Source: Candidatus Jettenia sp.
GTDB taxonomy: Bacteria; Planctomycetota; Brocadiia; Brocadiales; Brocadiaceae
Direction: 5' to 3'
DNA length: 64,000 nt
Assembly (NCBI GenBank): GCA_021650895.1
Contig: CP091278.1
Location: forward strand, 3,563,659-3,627,658
Shown here: positions 46,160 to 55,346 of the stretch, piece after piece
Layout: the number at the start of each line of letters is the position of its first letter
How positions within the stretch are numbered: position 1 is the stretch's first letter
Translations under genes and position numbers: made by a program
The notes under the pieces: generated by a model
What the model was told of the DNA's origin: nothing
Seen by the model: only the letters and a program-made list of their open reading frames with translations
Databases searched by the model: none

Positions 46160-46698
46160 TGGTTATCACCATGATAAAACTGGAAATTATAGACCTGCAG
46201 GAGTTCTATCCTATCAATAAAAGTTGGGTAAAAAGACTTTTAAAAGCCATTCTGAAAATGGAGGGAAAGAATGCAGAACTTAACATTGTCTTTGTTGATA
46301 ATAAAAGAATAAAAGAGATTAATAGGGCATTCCTGGGACATAATTATGCTACTGATGTGCTTAGTTTTGCTTATGATGAACCTTTCCTCTCCAGGAATAG
46401 TATGATGCCATATAGTCAGCGTAAAACTAATCACCTTATACCTTCAGACGAAAAGGAAAAGAATCCTTTACCAGAGGATACTATCATAGGTGAAATAATA
46501 ATCTCTGTTGAAATGGCTAAAAAAATAGCCCAAAAGCGCAGATATGGAGTTGAAGGAGAAATTGCCCTTTATCTCATTCACGGATTACTTCACTTGCTTG
46601 GATACGATGACAAGCAAAGAAAAGAGGCAAAAGAAATGCATCGAAGAGAGAAAGAACTTCTTCTGAATTTTGGCTATAGTATTCCTGTACCTCATTAA
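46159..46698 (+). CDS. ybeY: Endoribonuclease YbeY
   Basis: Metal-dependent RNase needed for 16S rRNA 3'-end maturation and ribosome quality control. The zinc motif reads HGLLHLLGYDD followed by KQRKEAKEMHRREKELL. In other YbeY proteins the third ligand is the histidine of GYDH; here it is aspartate, although a histidine occurs nine residues later. An ATG at 46159 overlaps the PhoH stop by one base; a second ATG at 46171 is possible. 179 residues, with a short insert near 75-95. Confidence 0.93.
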   Translation: MVITMIKLEIIDLQEFYPINKSWVKRLLKAILKMEGKNAELNIVFVDNKRIKEINRAFLGHNYATDVLSFAYDEPFLSRNSMMPYSQRKTNHLIPSDEKEKNPLPEDTIIGEIIISVEMAKKIAQKRRYGVEGEIALYLIHGLLHLLGYDDKQRKEAKEMHRREKELLLNFGYSIPVPH

Positions 46699-46732
46699 AA
46701 TTTTTCTATAAAGAAGTTTGTTTTCATAAACT

Positions 46733-47485
46733 ATGTCTGTCTTAAAAACAGAGGCAATTGCACTGGGAAGGACAGATTACAGTAATTCCAGTCAAATAAT
46801 TACTTTCTATACGCGTGACTACGGAAAGATCCGTACCCTTGCTAAGGGATTCAAGCGTTCATCGGGAAAGTACAGTTCGAAAGCAATTGATCTTTTAACG
46901 TATTATCAAATCCTCTTTATCAGGAAAGAGCATACATCGCTTCATCTCCTTACAGACGCTATTTTACGAGATAATTATCCGTTGTTTCGAAGTAATCTGG
47001 ATAAATACTATAAGGCTTCGTATATAGCGGAGCTTTTAAATGAATTTACCGAGGAAAGCGATCCCAGTGAACAACTTTTTGATATTTGCTTAAATACATT
47101 AATCGGCATATCCATTGATGAAGATACAACCATACGATTGTTAGCCTTCGAATTGAAAATGTTGAGAATTTTGGGCTATCTGCCAGAATTGGGATATTGT
47201 GTGAATTGTAAAAATAGCATTGAGCAAATATCTAAAGTGCATTTTGATGCAAAAGAAGGAGGGGTTTTATGCAGGACATGCCAGGGAAGATCTAAGAATG
47301 GGATTGTTATTCCTACTGGTGCTGTTCTCATTGCGGGCCGATTAGTGAACTTTACCCTGCAAAGGCTGGAGCGTATCAGAATACAATCATCTATTTGTAT
47401 TGAAATAGAAAAGATGCTGAGATATTATATCGCCTTTGTACTGAATAAGGAGTTAAATTCCTGGAAATACATGAGTCTTTATTAA
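46733..47485 (+). CDS. recO: DNA repair protein RecO
   Basis: RecO binds single-stranded DNA and helps load RecA with RecF and RecR. N-terminal OB fold (TEAIALGRTDYSNSSQIITF, YGKIRTLAKGFKRS), helical core, and a zinc finger CVNCKNS...GVLCRTC. 250 residues. Follows ybeY after 34 nt. Confidence 0.95.
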   Translation: MSVLKTEAIALGRTDYSNSSQIITFYTRDYGKIRTLAKGFKRSSGKYSSKAIDLLTYYQILFIRKEHTSLHLLTDAILRDNYPLFRSNLDKYYKASYIAELLNEFTEESDPSEQLFDICLNTLIGISIDEDTTIRLLAFELKMLRILGYLPELGYCVNCKNSIEQISKVHFDAKEGGVLCRTCQGRSKNGIVIPTGAVLIAGRLVNFTLQRLERIRIQSSICIEIEKMLRYYIAFVLNKELNSWKYMSLY

Positions 47486-47495
47486 AGATATTTGC

Positions 47496-48428
47496 ATGAA
47501 TAAGAGGATGAAACTACACTATATTCTTTCTGTAGTATGCATTGTAAAATGCATAATGGCAACACCCTCCTATGGGAAATGGGTCTGGAATAAGGAAACA
47601 GGCTGGATGGAATCTCCTTCAACAGCCATTACCACCCTGGAACAACGGTATAAGTATGCGCTTTCTCTTCTCGTAGAACAAAAATACGTAAATGCAGTAA
47701 AAGAATTTGAATCTATTATTAAGATTGAACCTACCTCTGAATATGCAGAGGTCTCTCAAATAAATATTGGATGGGCCTATTTTCTTAATGGTGATTACAA
47801 AAGGGCGCTAAAGGCTTATGAGAAGGTATTGCAGAAACACCCTGGTACGAAAAGGACAAAAGAAATACTTGAAAAAGAATATCAAGTGGGTGTTGCTCAA
47901 ATGGATACGAATGAAGAGGCAGCTATAGCTGTTTTTGAAAAGATTATCGAAAAGCATCCGCTCGGACCTGTAGCTCCTGATGCACAGGTTAAAATTGCAG
48001 ATGCTTACTTTAAACTTGGCCAATATGAGGAAGCTCTTGATGCCTATGAGAAATTTTTGGAAAATTATCCGAAAAATGAATGGATTCCTTATGTGCAATA
48101 TCAAATACCTCTTACAAAAGTGCGCCACGAGAAACTGCAGGAGCGTAATTATGGTCTTCTTGTCTCTGCGCGAGAGGGTTTTGAAGAATATTTAATCTCA
48201 AATCCACAAGGTGTACATGTAGGGGATGCAAAGAGGATGATTGAAGAGATAAGAGCCATCGAGGCAGAACGAGAATTCAACATTGGAGACTTTTACTTAA
48301 GAGTCAAGAGGCCTGCTTCTGCCGCTATGTACTTTGAATTTGTGATAAACGATTTTCCTGGTACCATTTGGGCAGAGAGAGCGAGTGAAAGATTAGAATT
48401 CCTGAGAATGATAGAAGCTATAAAATAA
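47496..48428 (+). CDS. Exported TPR protein (BamD/YbgF-like)
   Basis: A signal peptide (YILSVVCIVKCIMATPSYG) precedes KWVWNKETGWMESPS and at least five TPR units (YKYALSLLVEQKYVNAVKEF, AKYFLNGDYKRALKAYEKVL-type, and so on). Such proteins serve as periplasmic scaffolds in outer-membrane assembly. A lipobox is absent, unlike true BamD. It lies between recO and lptE, so an envelope role is plausible. Confidence 0.8.
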   Translation: MNKRMKLHYILSVVCIVKCIMATPSYGKWVWNKETGWMESPSTAITTLEQRYKYALSLLVEQKYVNAVKEFESIIKIEPTSEYAEVSQINIGWAYFLNGDYKRALKAYEKVLQKHPGTKRTKEILEKEYQVGVAQMDTNEEAAIAVFEKIIEKHPLGPVAPDAQVKIADAYFKLGQYEEALDAYEKFLENYPKNEWIPYVQYQIPLTKVRHEKLQERNYGLLVSAREGFEEYLISNPQGVHVGDAKRMIEEIRAIEAEREFNIGDFYLRVKRPASAAMYFEFVINDFPGTIWAERASERLEFLRMIEAIK

Positions 48429-48449
48429 TAAGGGAAATGATACGATAAA

Positions 48450-49028
48450 ATGATTATGGTAAGCTATTTCTTTACGCAAAAATTTTGTATGTTCTCGTTG
48501 CCGGTGAAGCCAAATGTTATTTTAAACTCCTGTAAGATATCCGTTTATTCCATTGCATTATTGTTGCTGCTTGTTATTCCGATGGGAGGATGCGGTTATT
48601 CGTCAAAATCGTTACTCCGCTCCAATGTTCGGAGTGTCTATATTCCAATCTTTGATAATGATACCTTCCGCAGAGGATTTGAATTTGATCTTACGAAGGC
48701 CATCCGTGACCAAATATTAATGAGAACTCCTCTGAACATTGTAAATAAAGATGAGGCAGATTCTGTCTTGTTTGGAAAGATTACGAATGTATATGAAAAT
48801 GTATTAATCGAAGATACGAGGGATAATATAGTCGAGAGTAAGGTTACTATCGGATTAGAAATCCGGTGGGTTGATAAGAGGACAGGGAGAGTTATTGTTG
48901 AGCGAAAGAATATCCACGCACCGGCAGAATTCATTGTTCGTAGAAATGAAACACTTACTTCTGCCAGTAATGAAGCGTTTGTAAGAGTTGCCCGGAGTGT
49001 TGTGGAAGCGATGCAAGAGGATTGGTAA
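48450..49028 (+). CDS. lptE: LPS-assembly lipoprotein LptE-like
   Basis: LptE plugs and assists the LptD outer-membrane LPS translocon. A hydrophobic export segment ends LLVIPMGGCGYSSKS; cysteine after G-G is a lipidation site and GCGYS is typical of LptE. Then SVYIPIFDNDTFRRGFEFDL and later VERKNIHAPAEF, as in this family. 192 residues from an ATG at 48450, which has only a weak ribosome-binding site; the long N-terminal tail before the signal suggests that a start nearer residue 14 is possible. The gene ends before folP. Confidence 0.82.
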   Translation: MIMVSYFFTQKFCMFSLPVKPNVILNSCKISVYSIALLLLLVIPMGGCGYSSKSLLRSNVRSVYIPIFDNDTFRRGFEFDLTKAIRDQILMRTPLNIVNKDEADSVLFGKITNVYENVLIEDTRDNIVESKVTIGLEIRWVDKRTGRVIVERKNIHAPAEFIVRRNETLTSASNEAFVRVARSVVEAMQEDW

Positions 49029-49030
49029 GA

Positions 49031-50224
49031 ATGCGAGAGGGAGCTATTTTAAATATTCCGAGAATAGTTGGATATAGTTATTTAGAGGGAGTAACATGCG
49101 AAATACAAAACACGAATAAGGCAGGTAAAGACAAACAACAACCAGAACAGAATGAGTCTTATGTGTTGAAGTTTGATAATCTCTCTCCCCATGCATATAA
49201 ATTGCTAAAAAGCAAATCATTATGCAATAACTCCACGTCCCTGTTTGACCACTCAAACAAACTATTATATATTACTCGCAGGCAGCTTGAGTATATTGTG
49301 TCTCACGATACGGAACAATCAGATGAATCAATTGAGCATGCTATCGTGGATACTATTGATAATTTTAAAAAAGAATTCTTCGATATATCGTATCCTCGTG
49401 GTGCGTTACATCTTGGCAATAAAACACACGTTATGGGAATTCTCAATGTAACCCCAGACTCATTCTACGATGGTAAACGGTATACTATGCTGCAAGATGC
49501 GATTAGCCGTGCGCATAAAATGGTGGAAGAAGGGGCTGATATTATCGATGTTGGCGGTGAATCCACAAGACCCGGTGCCGATCCTCTCTCAGTGGCAGAG
49601 GAAATAAAAAGGGTAATTCCCGTTATAAAAGAATTATCAAAACAAATCCGTAAACCTATTTCTATCGATACCTATAAGGCAAAAGTTGCCGAGAAAGCAA
49701 TTCATGCAGGGGCATCAATGATAAATGATATCGGTGGGTTGTTGAAGGATAAACAGATGGCAAAGATTGCTGCTGAAGCGAAGGTGCCCGTTGTAATTAT
49801 GCATAAAAAAGGAACACCAAAGACTATGCAAAAATATCCCATACGGAAAAATTTATTATCGGAAATACTATCGTATCTGAGGAGATCTGTTTCTCTCGCA
49901 ATTGATGCTGGAATAGAAAGGGACAAAATCATCTTAGATCCGGGTATTGGCTTTGGTAAGACACTGGAACACAATCTGGAGATATTGAAAAGATTAAGAG
50001 AATTGAAAAGTATGGGATTGCCGCTCCTGGTTGGCACATCAAGAAAGAGGTTTATCGGTGCTGTTTTGAATGTTTCGGTTCAGGAAAGTTTATACGGAAC
50101 ACTTGCAACCCTGGCGGTCGCAGTTATGAATGGCGCCCACATTGTACGAGTGCATGATGTACATGAAGCTGTCCAAATAGTAACCATGTGTGATGCAATG
50201 AGAAATGTAAAAAATAAAACGTAA
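49031..50224 (+). CDS. folP: Dihydropteroate synthase with N-terminal extension
   Basis: Joins p-aminobenzoate to dihydropterin diphosphate, the sulfonamide target. HVMGILNVTPDSFYDGKRY, DIIDVGGESTRPGADP, PISIDTYKAKVAEKAI, MINDIGG, VIMHKKGTPKTM, DPGIGFGKTLEHNLEIL and GTSRKRFIG cover the pterin and substrate loops. About 130 residues precede this barrel, much longer than in E. coli; they are of unknown role. The ATG at 49031, just after the lptE stop, has AGAGGA upstream; a TTG at 49022 is the alternative. Confidence 0.95.
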   Translation: MREGAILNIPRIVGYSYLEGVTCEIQNTNKAGKDKQQPEQNESYVLKFDNLSPHAYKLLKSKSLCNNSTSLFDHSNKLLYITRRQLEYIVSHDTEQSDESIEHAIVDTIDNFKKEFFDISYPRGALHLGNKTHVMGILNVTPDSFYDGKRYTMLQDAISRAHKMVEEGADIIDVGGESTRPGADPLSVAEEIKRVIPVIKELSKQIRKPISIDTYKAKVAEKAIHAGASMINDIGGLLKDKQMAKIAAEAKVPVVIMHKKGTPKTMQKYPIRKNLLSEILSYLRRSVSLAIDAGIERDKIILDPGIGFGKTLEHNLEILKRLRELKSMGLPLLVGTSRKRFIGAVLNVSVQESLYGTLATLAVAVMNGAHIVRVHDVHEAVQIVTMCDAMRNVKNKT

Positions 50225-50252
50225 TCCATCAAAACATCGATAAAGGTTTTCC

Positions 50253-51071
50253 ATGCCTGGAAAAATAGTTGAATTGTTTGAAAATGTAAACGTCTGGATG
50301 GTAGGAAGGTCGCTAGGTGAGATATTTCTTATCTATATGGTAGTTTATGTTGTCCTGAGAATTATGCAGGGAACACGGGGTACAAGTGTGCTCAGGGGTT
50401 TGGCATTCATTATCGTCATGATTTCTGTTGGTGTACTATTTTTTGTCAGAAAATTACAACTCTATACAATCGATTGGCTTATAACAGAATTTGTCCCTGT
50501 ATTCATCATTCCCATAATTATCCTTTTCCAGCCTGAATTCCGGCGCGCATTGTTGCGGCTTGGCCAAAATCCCGTTTTCAAGGTATTTTTAAAACCAGGA
50601 TATCAGGTAACGAACGAAATTATAAAGGCTATTGAGATTTTGTCTAAAGATAAAATTGGTGCATTAATTGCCATTGAAAGGGAAGTTGGTCTGGATAACT
50701 TTGTGGAAACGGGGACGAAATTAAATGCAGATGTCTCAAGTGAATTAATACGTACTATATTTTGGTCTGGCTCGCCTTTACATGATGGGGCAATTATTAT
50801 TCAGGAACAAAAGATAAGTGCCGCAGGCTGTTTACTTCCCCTTACCGAAAACACAGAATTATCGAAGAGTCTCGGTACACGCCATAGAGCGGGCATAGGG
50901 CTTACCGAAGAGACCGATGCCATTGTTATTATTGTATCAGAAGAAACAGGTACGATCTCAACTGGGTTCAAAGGGGGGCTAAATCGGGGTAACGATGTAA
51001 AAGGGTTAAAGAAAATTCTCGATGAGCTATTTACCGAAAGATTTGGTGTTGCCAGGAGTGCTCAGGAATGA
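50253..51071 (+). CDS. cdaA: Diadenylate cyclase CdaA
   Basis: Makes cyclic di-AMP from two ATP. Three N-terminal membrane helices (LIYMVVYVVLRIMQ-like, GLAFIIVMISVGVLFFV and VPVFIIPIIILFQPEF) precede the DisA_N domain, with the catalytic SPLHDGAIIIQ and GTRHRAGIGLTEETDA. Pairs with the downstream YbbR-domain protein as in other bacteria; overlap of 4 nt. Confidence 0.95.
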   Translation: MPGKIVELFENVNVWMVGRSLGEIFLIYMVVYVVLRIMQGTRGTSVLRGLAFIIVMISVGVLFFVRKLQLYTIDWLITEFVPVFIIPIIILFQPEFRRALLRLGQNPVFKVFLKPGYQVTNEIIKAIEILSKDKIGALIAIEREVGLDNFVETGTKLNADVSSELIRTIFWSGSPLHDGAIIIQEQKISAAGCLLPLTENTELSKSLGTRHRAGIGLTEETDAIVIIVSEETGTISTGFKGGLNRGNDVKGLKKILDELFTERFGVARSAQE

Positions 51072-52057
51072 TTAAAAAGATAATTACCGGTAATATCCTT
51101 ACCAAGCTTATGGCTCTTGTTATGGCGGTTGCCCTTTGGCTTTATGCAATTAATCGGCATACAGGAGATGTAACAGAGGTAGTAAAACTGAACATTCTTG
51201 TTCCTAATGGCGTTGCGATAGTTGAACAAGGCGCAGAGGAGATTACTATACATCTTCGCGGTCCACAGAATATTATTGATGGTCTAACGAGCATGATAAA
51301 GGAACAAAAAATTCAAGCAACCTATGTTATAGAGGAATCCCGTACCGAAATCGAAGACCAGGAGAAACAGACGATTCTTATATCACGGGAGCATCTGAAT
51401 ATACCAAATGATGTTAAATTAATGGGTTTGTATCCTGATAAGGTCGATGTAGTACTGAGCAAACTCCAACAGAAGAGATTAAAAGTTAATGTACAAAAGA
51501 AAGGCGAGCCTGCTATCGGATATAGTGTTGCGAATGAATTCGTATTTCCTTCTGAGATAGAAGTGACAGGACCTCTTAACACATTAAAGGAGGCTTCTTC
51601 TATCAATACGGTTCCGATTGATATTGATGGGATTACTATAGAGCAAAATCGTACATTTCCATGGAGGATCGGAATTGATAAGAAAATAGCAGTTACAAGG
51701 GGTGATAAGAATATTTCTGTGCCTGTCGAGTGTAATGAAGATGTAAGGGTATGGTTGCAGATCGTGGAGCAGCAAGATACAAAATTTTTTGAGAAAATAA
51801 AGATTAAAGTAATGAGTCCGGCAGATTATCCTTATGAGATTAAATTACAGGACGAATTTACGAATATAAAAGTAAAAGGTCCTAAACTTGTATTGGATAA
51901 ACTGAACAATGAAAATATCTTGTTATATATAGACGTTACCTCTTTAAAACCACCAGGGCCTTATAAACAACCAATAAAATATGTTCTGCCTAAAAATGTT
52001 GAACTTTTTGATAAATTACCAGAGGCACATTTAGACATTCGGGAAACTGTTCGTTAA
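51068..52057 (+). CDS. cdaR: YbbR-domain protein CdaR
   Basis: Membrane-anchored regulator of CdaA. One N-terminal helix (LTKLMALVMAVALWLYAIN) and about three extracytoplasmic YbbR repeats (VVKLNILVPNGVAIVEQGAE, RLKVNVQKKGEPAIGYSVAN, and later KIKVMSPADYPYEIKL). 329 residues. Start overlaps the cdaA stop by ATGA, so they are co-translated. Confidence 0.92.
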   Translation: MIKKIITGNILTKLMALVMAVALWLYAINRHTGDVTEVVKLNILVPNGVAIVEQGAEEITIHLRGPQNIIDGLTSMIKEQKIQATYVIEESRTEIEDQEKQTILISREHLNIPNDVKLMGLYPDKVDVVLSKLQQKRLKVNVQKKGEPAIGYSVANEFVFPSEIEVTGPLNTLKEASSINTVPIDIDGITIEQNRTFPWRIGIDKKIAVTRGDKNISVPVECNEDVRVWLQIVEQQDTKFFEKIKIKVMSPADYPYEIKLQDEFTNIKVKGPKLVLDKLNNENILLYIDVTSLKPPGPYKQPIKYVLPKNVELFDKLPEAHLDIRETVR

Positions 52058-52069
52058 TCAGAGGGAAAA

Positions 52070-52828
52070 ATGATAAAGTTAGGGGTAAATATAGACCATA
52101 TTGCTACAATTCGACAGGCGAGAAAGACGTTTGAGCCTGATCCGGTAACCGCAGCATCACTTGCGACTCTCGGAGGTGCAGATATCATTACTGTCCATCT
52201 AAGAGAAGATCGGAGGCATATACAAGACCGCGATGTGAGATTACTCAAAGAGATGGTGTTTACGAAATTGAATCTTGAGATGGCTGTTGCACGCGATATA
52301 GTAGACATTGCAATTGAAATAAAACCAGATCAGGTTACTCTTGTTCCTGAGAAAAGACAGGAGATTACAACGGAAGGTGGATTAGACGTTGTATCTCAAA
52401 AAGAAACACTGGTGGAGGTTATCAAGAGACTGAAGAGCGCCGGCATATTGGTCAGCCTTTTTATCGACCCGGAAGAAAGTCAGATATCTGTATCAAGAGA
52501 TGTGGGTGCACAGTATATCGAATTGCATACAGGAAATTATGCCCTTGCAAGGGATGATGTATCAAGGGGTAAAATGATTGAGAAACTTCAGATGGGGCTA
52601 AAGACCGCTCAAAAGCTAGGCTTACAGGTAAATGCAGGGCATGGACTAACGTATCATAATACTGGTCTCATCGTAGAATCTTTAGATGTTGAGGAACTGC
52701 ATATTGGCCATAGTATCATATCACGTTCAGTCTTCGTAGGAATTCAGAAGGCTGTCTCTGAGATGAAAGAGCTAATTATCAGGCATTCTTCACAGAAACA
52801 ACAATCCAATAGAAAGGATGACTATTAA
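52070..52828 (+). CDS. pdxJ: Pyridoxine 5'-phosphate synthase
   Basis: Last step of vitamin B6 synthesis by the DXP-dependent route. [59 protein letters not shown] and [14 protein letters not shown] with the HIGHSIIS segment are all characteristic. 252 residues. Last gene of the purA run. Confidence 0.97.
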   Translation: MIKLGVNIDHIATIRQARKTFEPDPVTAASLATLGGADIITVHLREDRRHIQDRDVRLLKEMVFTKLNLEMAVARDIVDIAIEIKPDQVTLVPEKRQEITTEGGLDVVSQKETLVEVIKRLKSAGILVSLFIDPEESQISVSRDVGAQYIELHTGNYALARDDVSRGKMIEKLQMGLKTAQKLGLQVNAGHGLTYHNTGLIVESLDVEELHIGHSIISRSVFVGIQKAVSEMKELIIRHSSQKQQSNRKDDY

Positions 52829-53505
52829 GGAGCTTAGAGCAAAAGGTATAAAAGTATATAAATCATGGTAAGATATCGAGAACTTAAACCCAGGATATTT
52901 TGGACTAAAATTGTACATACTGTCCCTATAGATAACTTAAGGAGAAATGCTCCGTTGTTGTTCTTTTCCTATTTACATTTAATGATGCTGCCTTTGGCAG
53001 CGCTCATGAGAAAACGATGTTGATGTAGGGCAAGGCTTTAGCCTTGCCACCCCCGCCTAAATATGTGCACGGGGGTAGCAACCCTAAAGGGTTGCCCTTT
53101 ATAGTATTCAAAGGATGAACCGGACATTATTATGATAGGGTGATACGGACAAACCCTGGCTCATTGTGTTCGGTTTTATTTTTGGATTACTATAGGTTTT
53201 TAAAAAATAACCCTATAGGGATATATGCGTTACCTTAAGAAGTAAAATACATCTTACCTTGTGACTATAACCGCACCTCTCAGGTTGAACACGGACAAAC
53301 AAGTTTGTCCGTGCCACCCCATAACTCGTAACATGATAGTCTTTTGAAAAACAACCCATAGGGGTGAAATGTTTATAGAAATTCTGTTCAGCAACAGATC
53401 TAGATAAAGATACATTGCTTTCACCTGTTGTTTTCAGAACATACCCGGGGAATTGTATCGATTCATTATCCTCTTGGAATAAAGTCTGTGTACTGGAAAT
53501 TTCTA
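52829..53505. other. Repeat-rich intergenic region
   Basis: About 680 nt with no credible gene; a minus-strand open frame at 53213-53512 is judged spurious. It contains a dispersed repeat copy at 52931-53100 and a perfect 11-bp inverted repeat CACGGACAAAC (53290-53300) with its complement at 53303-53313. Confidence 0.55.
52931..53100 (+). repeat. Dispersed repeat, copy A (with three palindromes)
   Basis: Starts GATAACTTAAGGAGAAAT and contains the palindromes GGCAAGGC-TTTA-GCCTTGCC (53029-53048), CCCCCG/CGGGGG (around 53049-53075) and GCAACCC-TAAA-GGGTTGC (53078-53095). Homologous copies are at 59795-59865 (reverse orientation) and 62193-62300 (degenerate), and the ends of the 16111-16348 repeat are related. 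Confidence 0.75.
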
Positions 53506-53550
53506 TTGACAATTCATTTTACCAAAGTTAGTATGTGATTACTTACATAC
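53506..53550 (+). promoter_or_regulatory. tetR-efflux operon promoter with overlapping operator
   Basis: TTGACA at 53506-53511, 17-nt spacer, TAGTAT at 53529-53534. The inverted repeat GTATGTGATTACTTACATAC (53531-53550) overlaps the -10 box and the start site, the usual position of a TetR-family operator, and predicts autorepression. Confidence 0.75.
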
Positions 53551-53578
53551 CATAAAGATTTAAAAAATAAGTTTGTTT

Positions 53579-54157
53579 ATGAAAACAAAGGATAGAATTC
53601 TAAAAACTGGATTAAAACTCTTTTCTAAAAAGGGCTATCTTGGTGCAACGACAAAGGAAATAGCAAAAACGGCTGGTATTGCAGAGATTACTCTCTTCAG
53701 GCATTTTTCCTCAAAGGAAAGACTTTTTGAAGAAGTGATTAATGCTTATTCATTTCTTCCGGCTCTTAAGGGACTTCTCCCGGAAATTGCAGAGTTATCA
53801 TACGAAGAGGGATTACGGATAATTGCAAAAAGATTTCTGGACTCACTTATCATAAGAAAAGATTTAATACAAATAATGCACTCAGAAATACACCGGTATA
53901 GTGAAAAAATTCACAGGATTTACCATTCCATTATTGACGAAATATTTAAAACCCTAGCGTCCTATTTTGCTGAAATGCAAAAAAAAGGAGTCTTGAAAGC
54001 TTTTGATACAGAATTAGGTGCAAGGGCATTCCTTGGAATGTTCTTTTCATATTTTGATGCAGAGAACTTCTTAATGCTGAAAAAATACCGACGTACTGAT
54101 ACGGAAACCATTATCAAAGAATTTGTGATGATATTTGCCGAAGGGACAAAAAAATGA
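53579..54157 (+). CDS. TetR/AcrR-family transcriptional repressor
   Basis: 192 residues. TKDRILKTGLKLFSKKGYLG and TTKEIAKTAGIAEITLFRHF are the helix-turn-helix of TetR proteins; the rest is the helical ligand-binding domain. ATG at 53579 preferred; a TTG at 53573 adds two residues. Overlaps the membrane fusion gene by ATGA. It probably binds the palindrome in its own promoter and responds to a pump substrate. Confidence 0.93.
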   Translation: MKTKDRILKTGLKLFSKKGYLGATTKEIAKTAGIAEITLFRHFSSKERLFEEVINAYSFLPALKGLLPEIAELSYEEGLRIIAKRFLDSLIIRKDLIQIMHSEIHRYSEKIHRIYHSIIDEIFKTLASYFAEMQKKGVLKAFDTELGARAFLGMFFSYFDAENFLMLKKYRRTDTETIIKEFVMIFAEGTKK

Positions 54158-55317
54158 AACCATTCCTCGTCACAAAATTCTGTTTTGTTTTAGGATGCAT
54201 GGCCGTTATTGCTGCTTGCTCTCCTGGAACAATGGAAAAAGCCGAGATATCGAAAGGTGTGCCAGTTACCGCAGCCATTGCAGTGCAAAAAGACGTTCCT
54301 GTTCAAATGTCCACTATTGGAAATGTAGAGGCTTATTCTACCGTATCGGTCAAAACACAAGTCGAAGGGGAACTGTTGCGTGTCTGTTTTCAAGAAGGTC
54401 AGGAAGTAGAAAAAGGAGATCTTCTTTTCATCGTTGATCCCCGCCCTTTTAAAACTTTACAGAGACAGTTTGAGGCCAGTTTGGCAAGAGACAGAGCTCT
54501 GATGAATAAGGCAGAAGCTGATGCCAATCGCTATGAGGAACTATTCAAAAATGGTGTTGCCTCCCAACAAGAATACGATCAATATCGTACTAATTTTGAA
54601 GCCCTTAAGGAGACCGTTAGTGCTGATGCTGCTGCTGTAGTAAATGCTAAGCTACAGGTAGGGTACTGCTATATCCGTTCCCCGATTAATGGGCGGGTTG
54701 GAAAGCTCTTCGTCAATCAGGGTAACATTGTTAAGGCCAATGATACAGTATTGGTAACTATTAATCAAACAAAGCCAATATACGTTACTTTCCACTTACC
54801 AGAACAGAAATTATTGAAAATTCGGAAATACATGGCTCTGGGAAATGTGAAGGTAGAAGCAATTCTTCCTCAAAATGAAATAAAACCAATCGTTGGAGAG
54901 TTAACCTTCATAAACAACGAAGTAAATAATTCTACAGGGACTATTTTCCTGAGAGCGGTCTTCGCTAATACGGAAGAGTTACTTTGGCCAAAGCAGTTTG
55001 TTCATGTTGCAATAACACTTACCATACAACGCAATGCGGTGGTTGTTCCCGTACAAGCAATTCAAACAGGACAAGAGGGTAAATATGTCTTTATTATCAA
55101 GCCCGACCTTACTATAGAATATCGTCCTGTTGTTCTGGGGAATGGTTTTGATAAGGAAATCATCGTTGTAAAAGGGGTTCAGCCAGGCGAGAAAGTAGTA
55201 ACGAACGGGCAACTTCAACTCGCTTCTGGTAGCAAAGTTGAAATAAAAAACGACTTGGAGCGCTGGGCTCAAAAGACCTCTGGTTTGAATGATCAAAAAA
55301 TGGCAACGTATGAGTAA
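54154..55317 (+). CDS. RND efflux membrane fusion protein (AcrA-like lipoprotein)
   Basis: 387 residues. Export signal FVLGCMAVIAACSPGTMEKA with lipobox-like V-I-A-A-C. Barrel-sandwich and hairpin parts: QVEGELLRVCFQEGQEVEKG, a coiled hairpin around residues 90-150, then YIRSPINGRVGKLFVNQGN; late beta domain ...GQEGKYVFIIK. Links the inner-membrane pump to an outer-membrane channel. Coupled to tetR by overlap, 30 nt before the pump gene. Confidence 0.94.
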   Translation: MKPFLVTKFCFVLGCMAVIAACSPGTMEKAEISKGVPVTAAIAVQKDVPVQMSTIGNVEAYSTVSVKTQVEGELLRVCFQEGQEVEKGDLLFIVDPRPFKTLQRQFEASLARDRALMNKAEADANRYEELFKNGVASQQEYDQYRTNFEALKETVSADAAAVVNAKLQVGYCYIRSPINGRVGKLFVNQGNIVKANDTVLVTINQTKPIYVTFHLPEQKLLKIRKYMALGNVKVEAILPQNEIKPIVGELTFINNEVNNSTGTIFLRAVFANTEELLWPKQFVHVAITLTIQRNAVVVPVQAIQTGQEGKYVFIIKPDLTIEYRPVVLGNGFDKEIIVVKGVQPGEKVVTNGQLQLASGSKVEIKNDLERWAQKTSGLNDQKMATYE

Positions 55318-55346
55318 TCTTGCAGGTAAAACCAGGGGATGAACGC

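Noticed and set aside
53213-53512. Minus-strand 99-codon open frame
   Set aside because: It crosses repeats and the tetR promoter, has no ribosome-binding site and resembles no protein.
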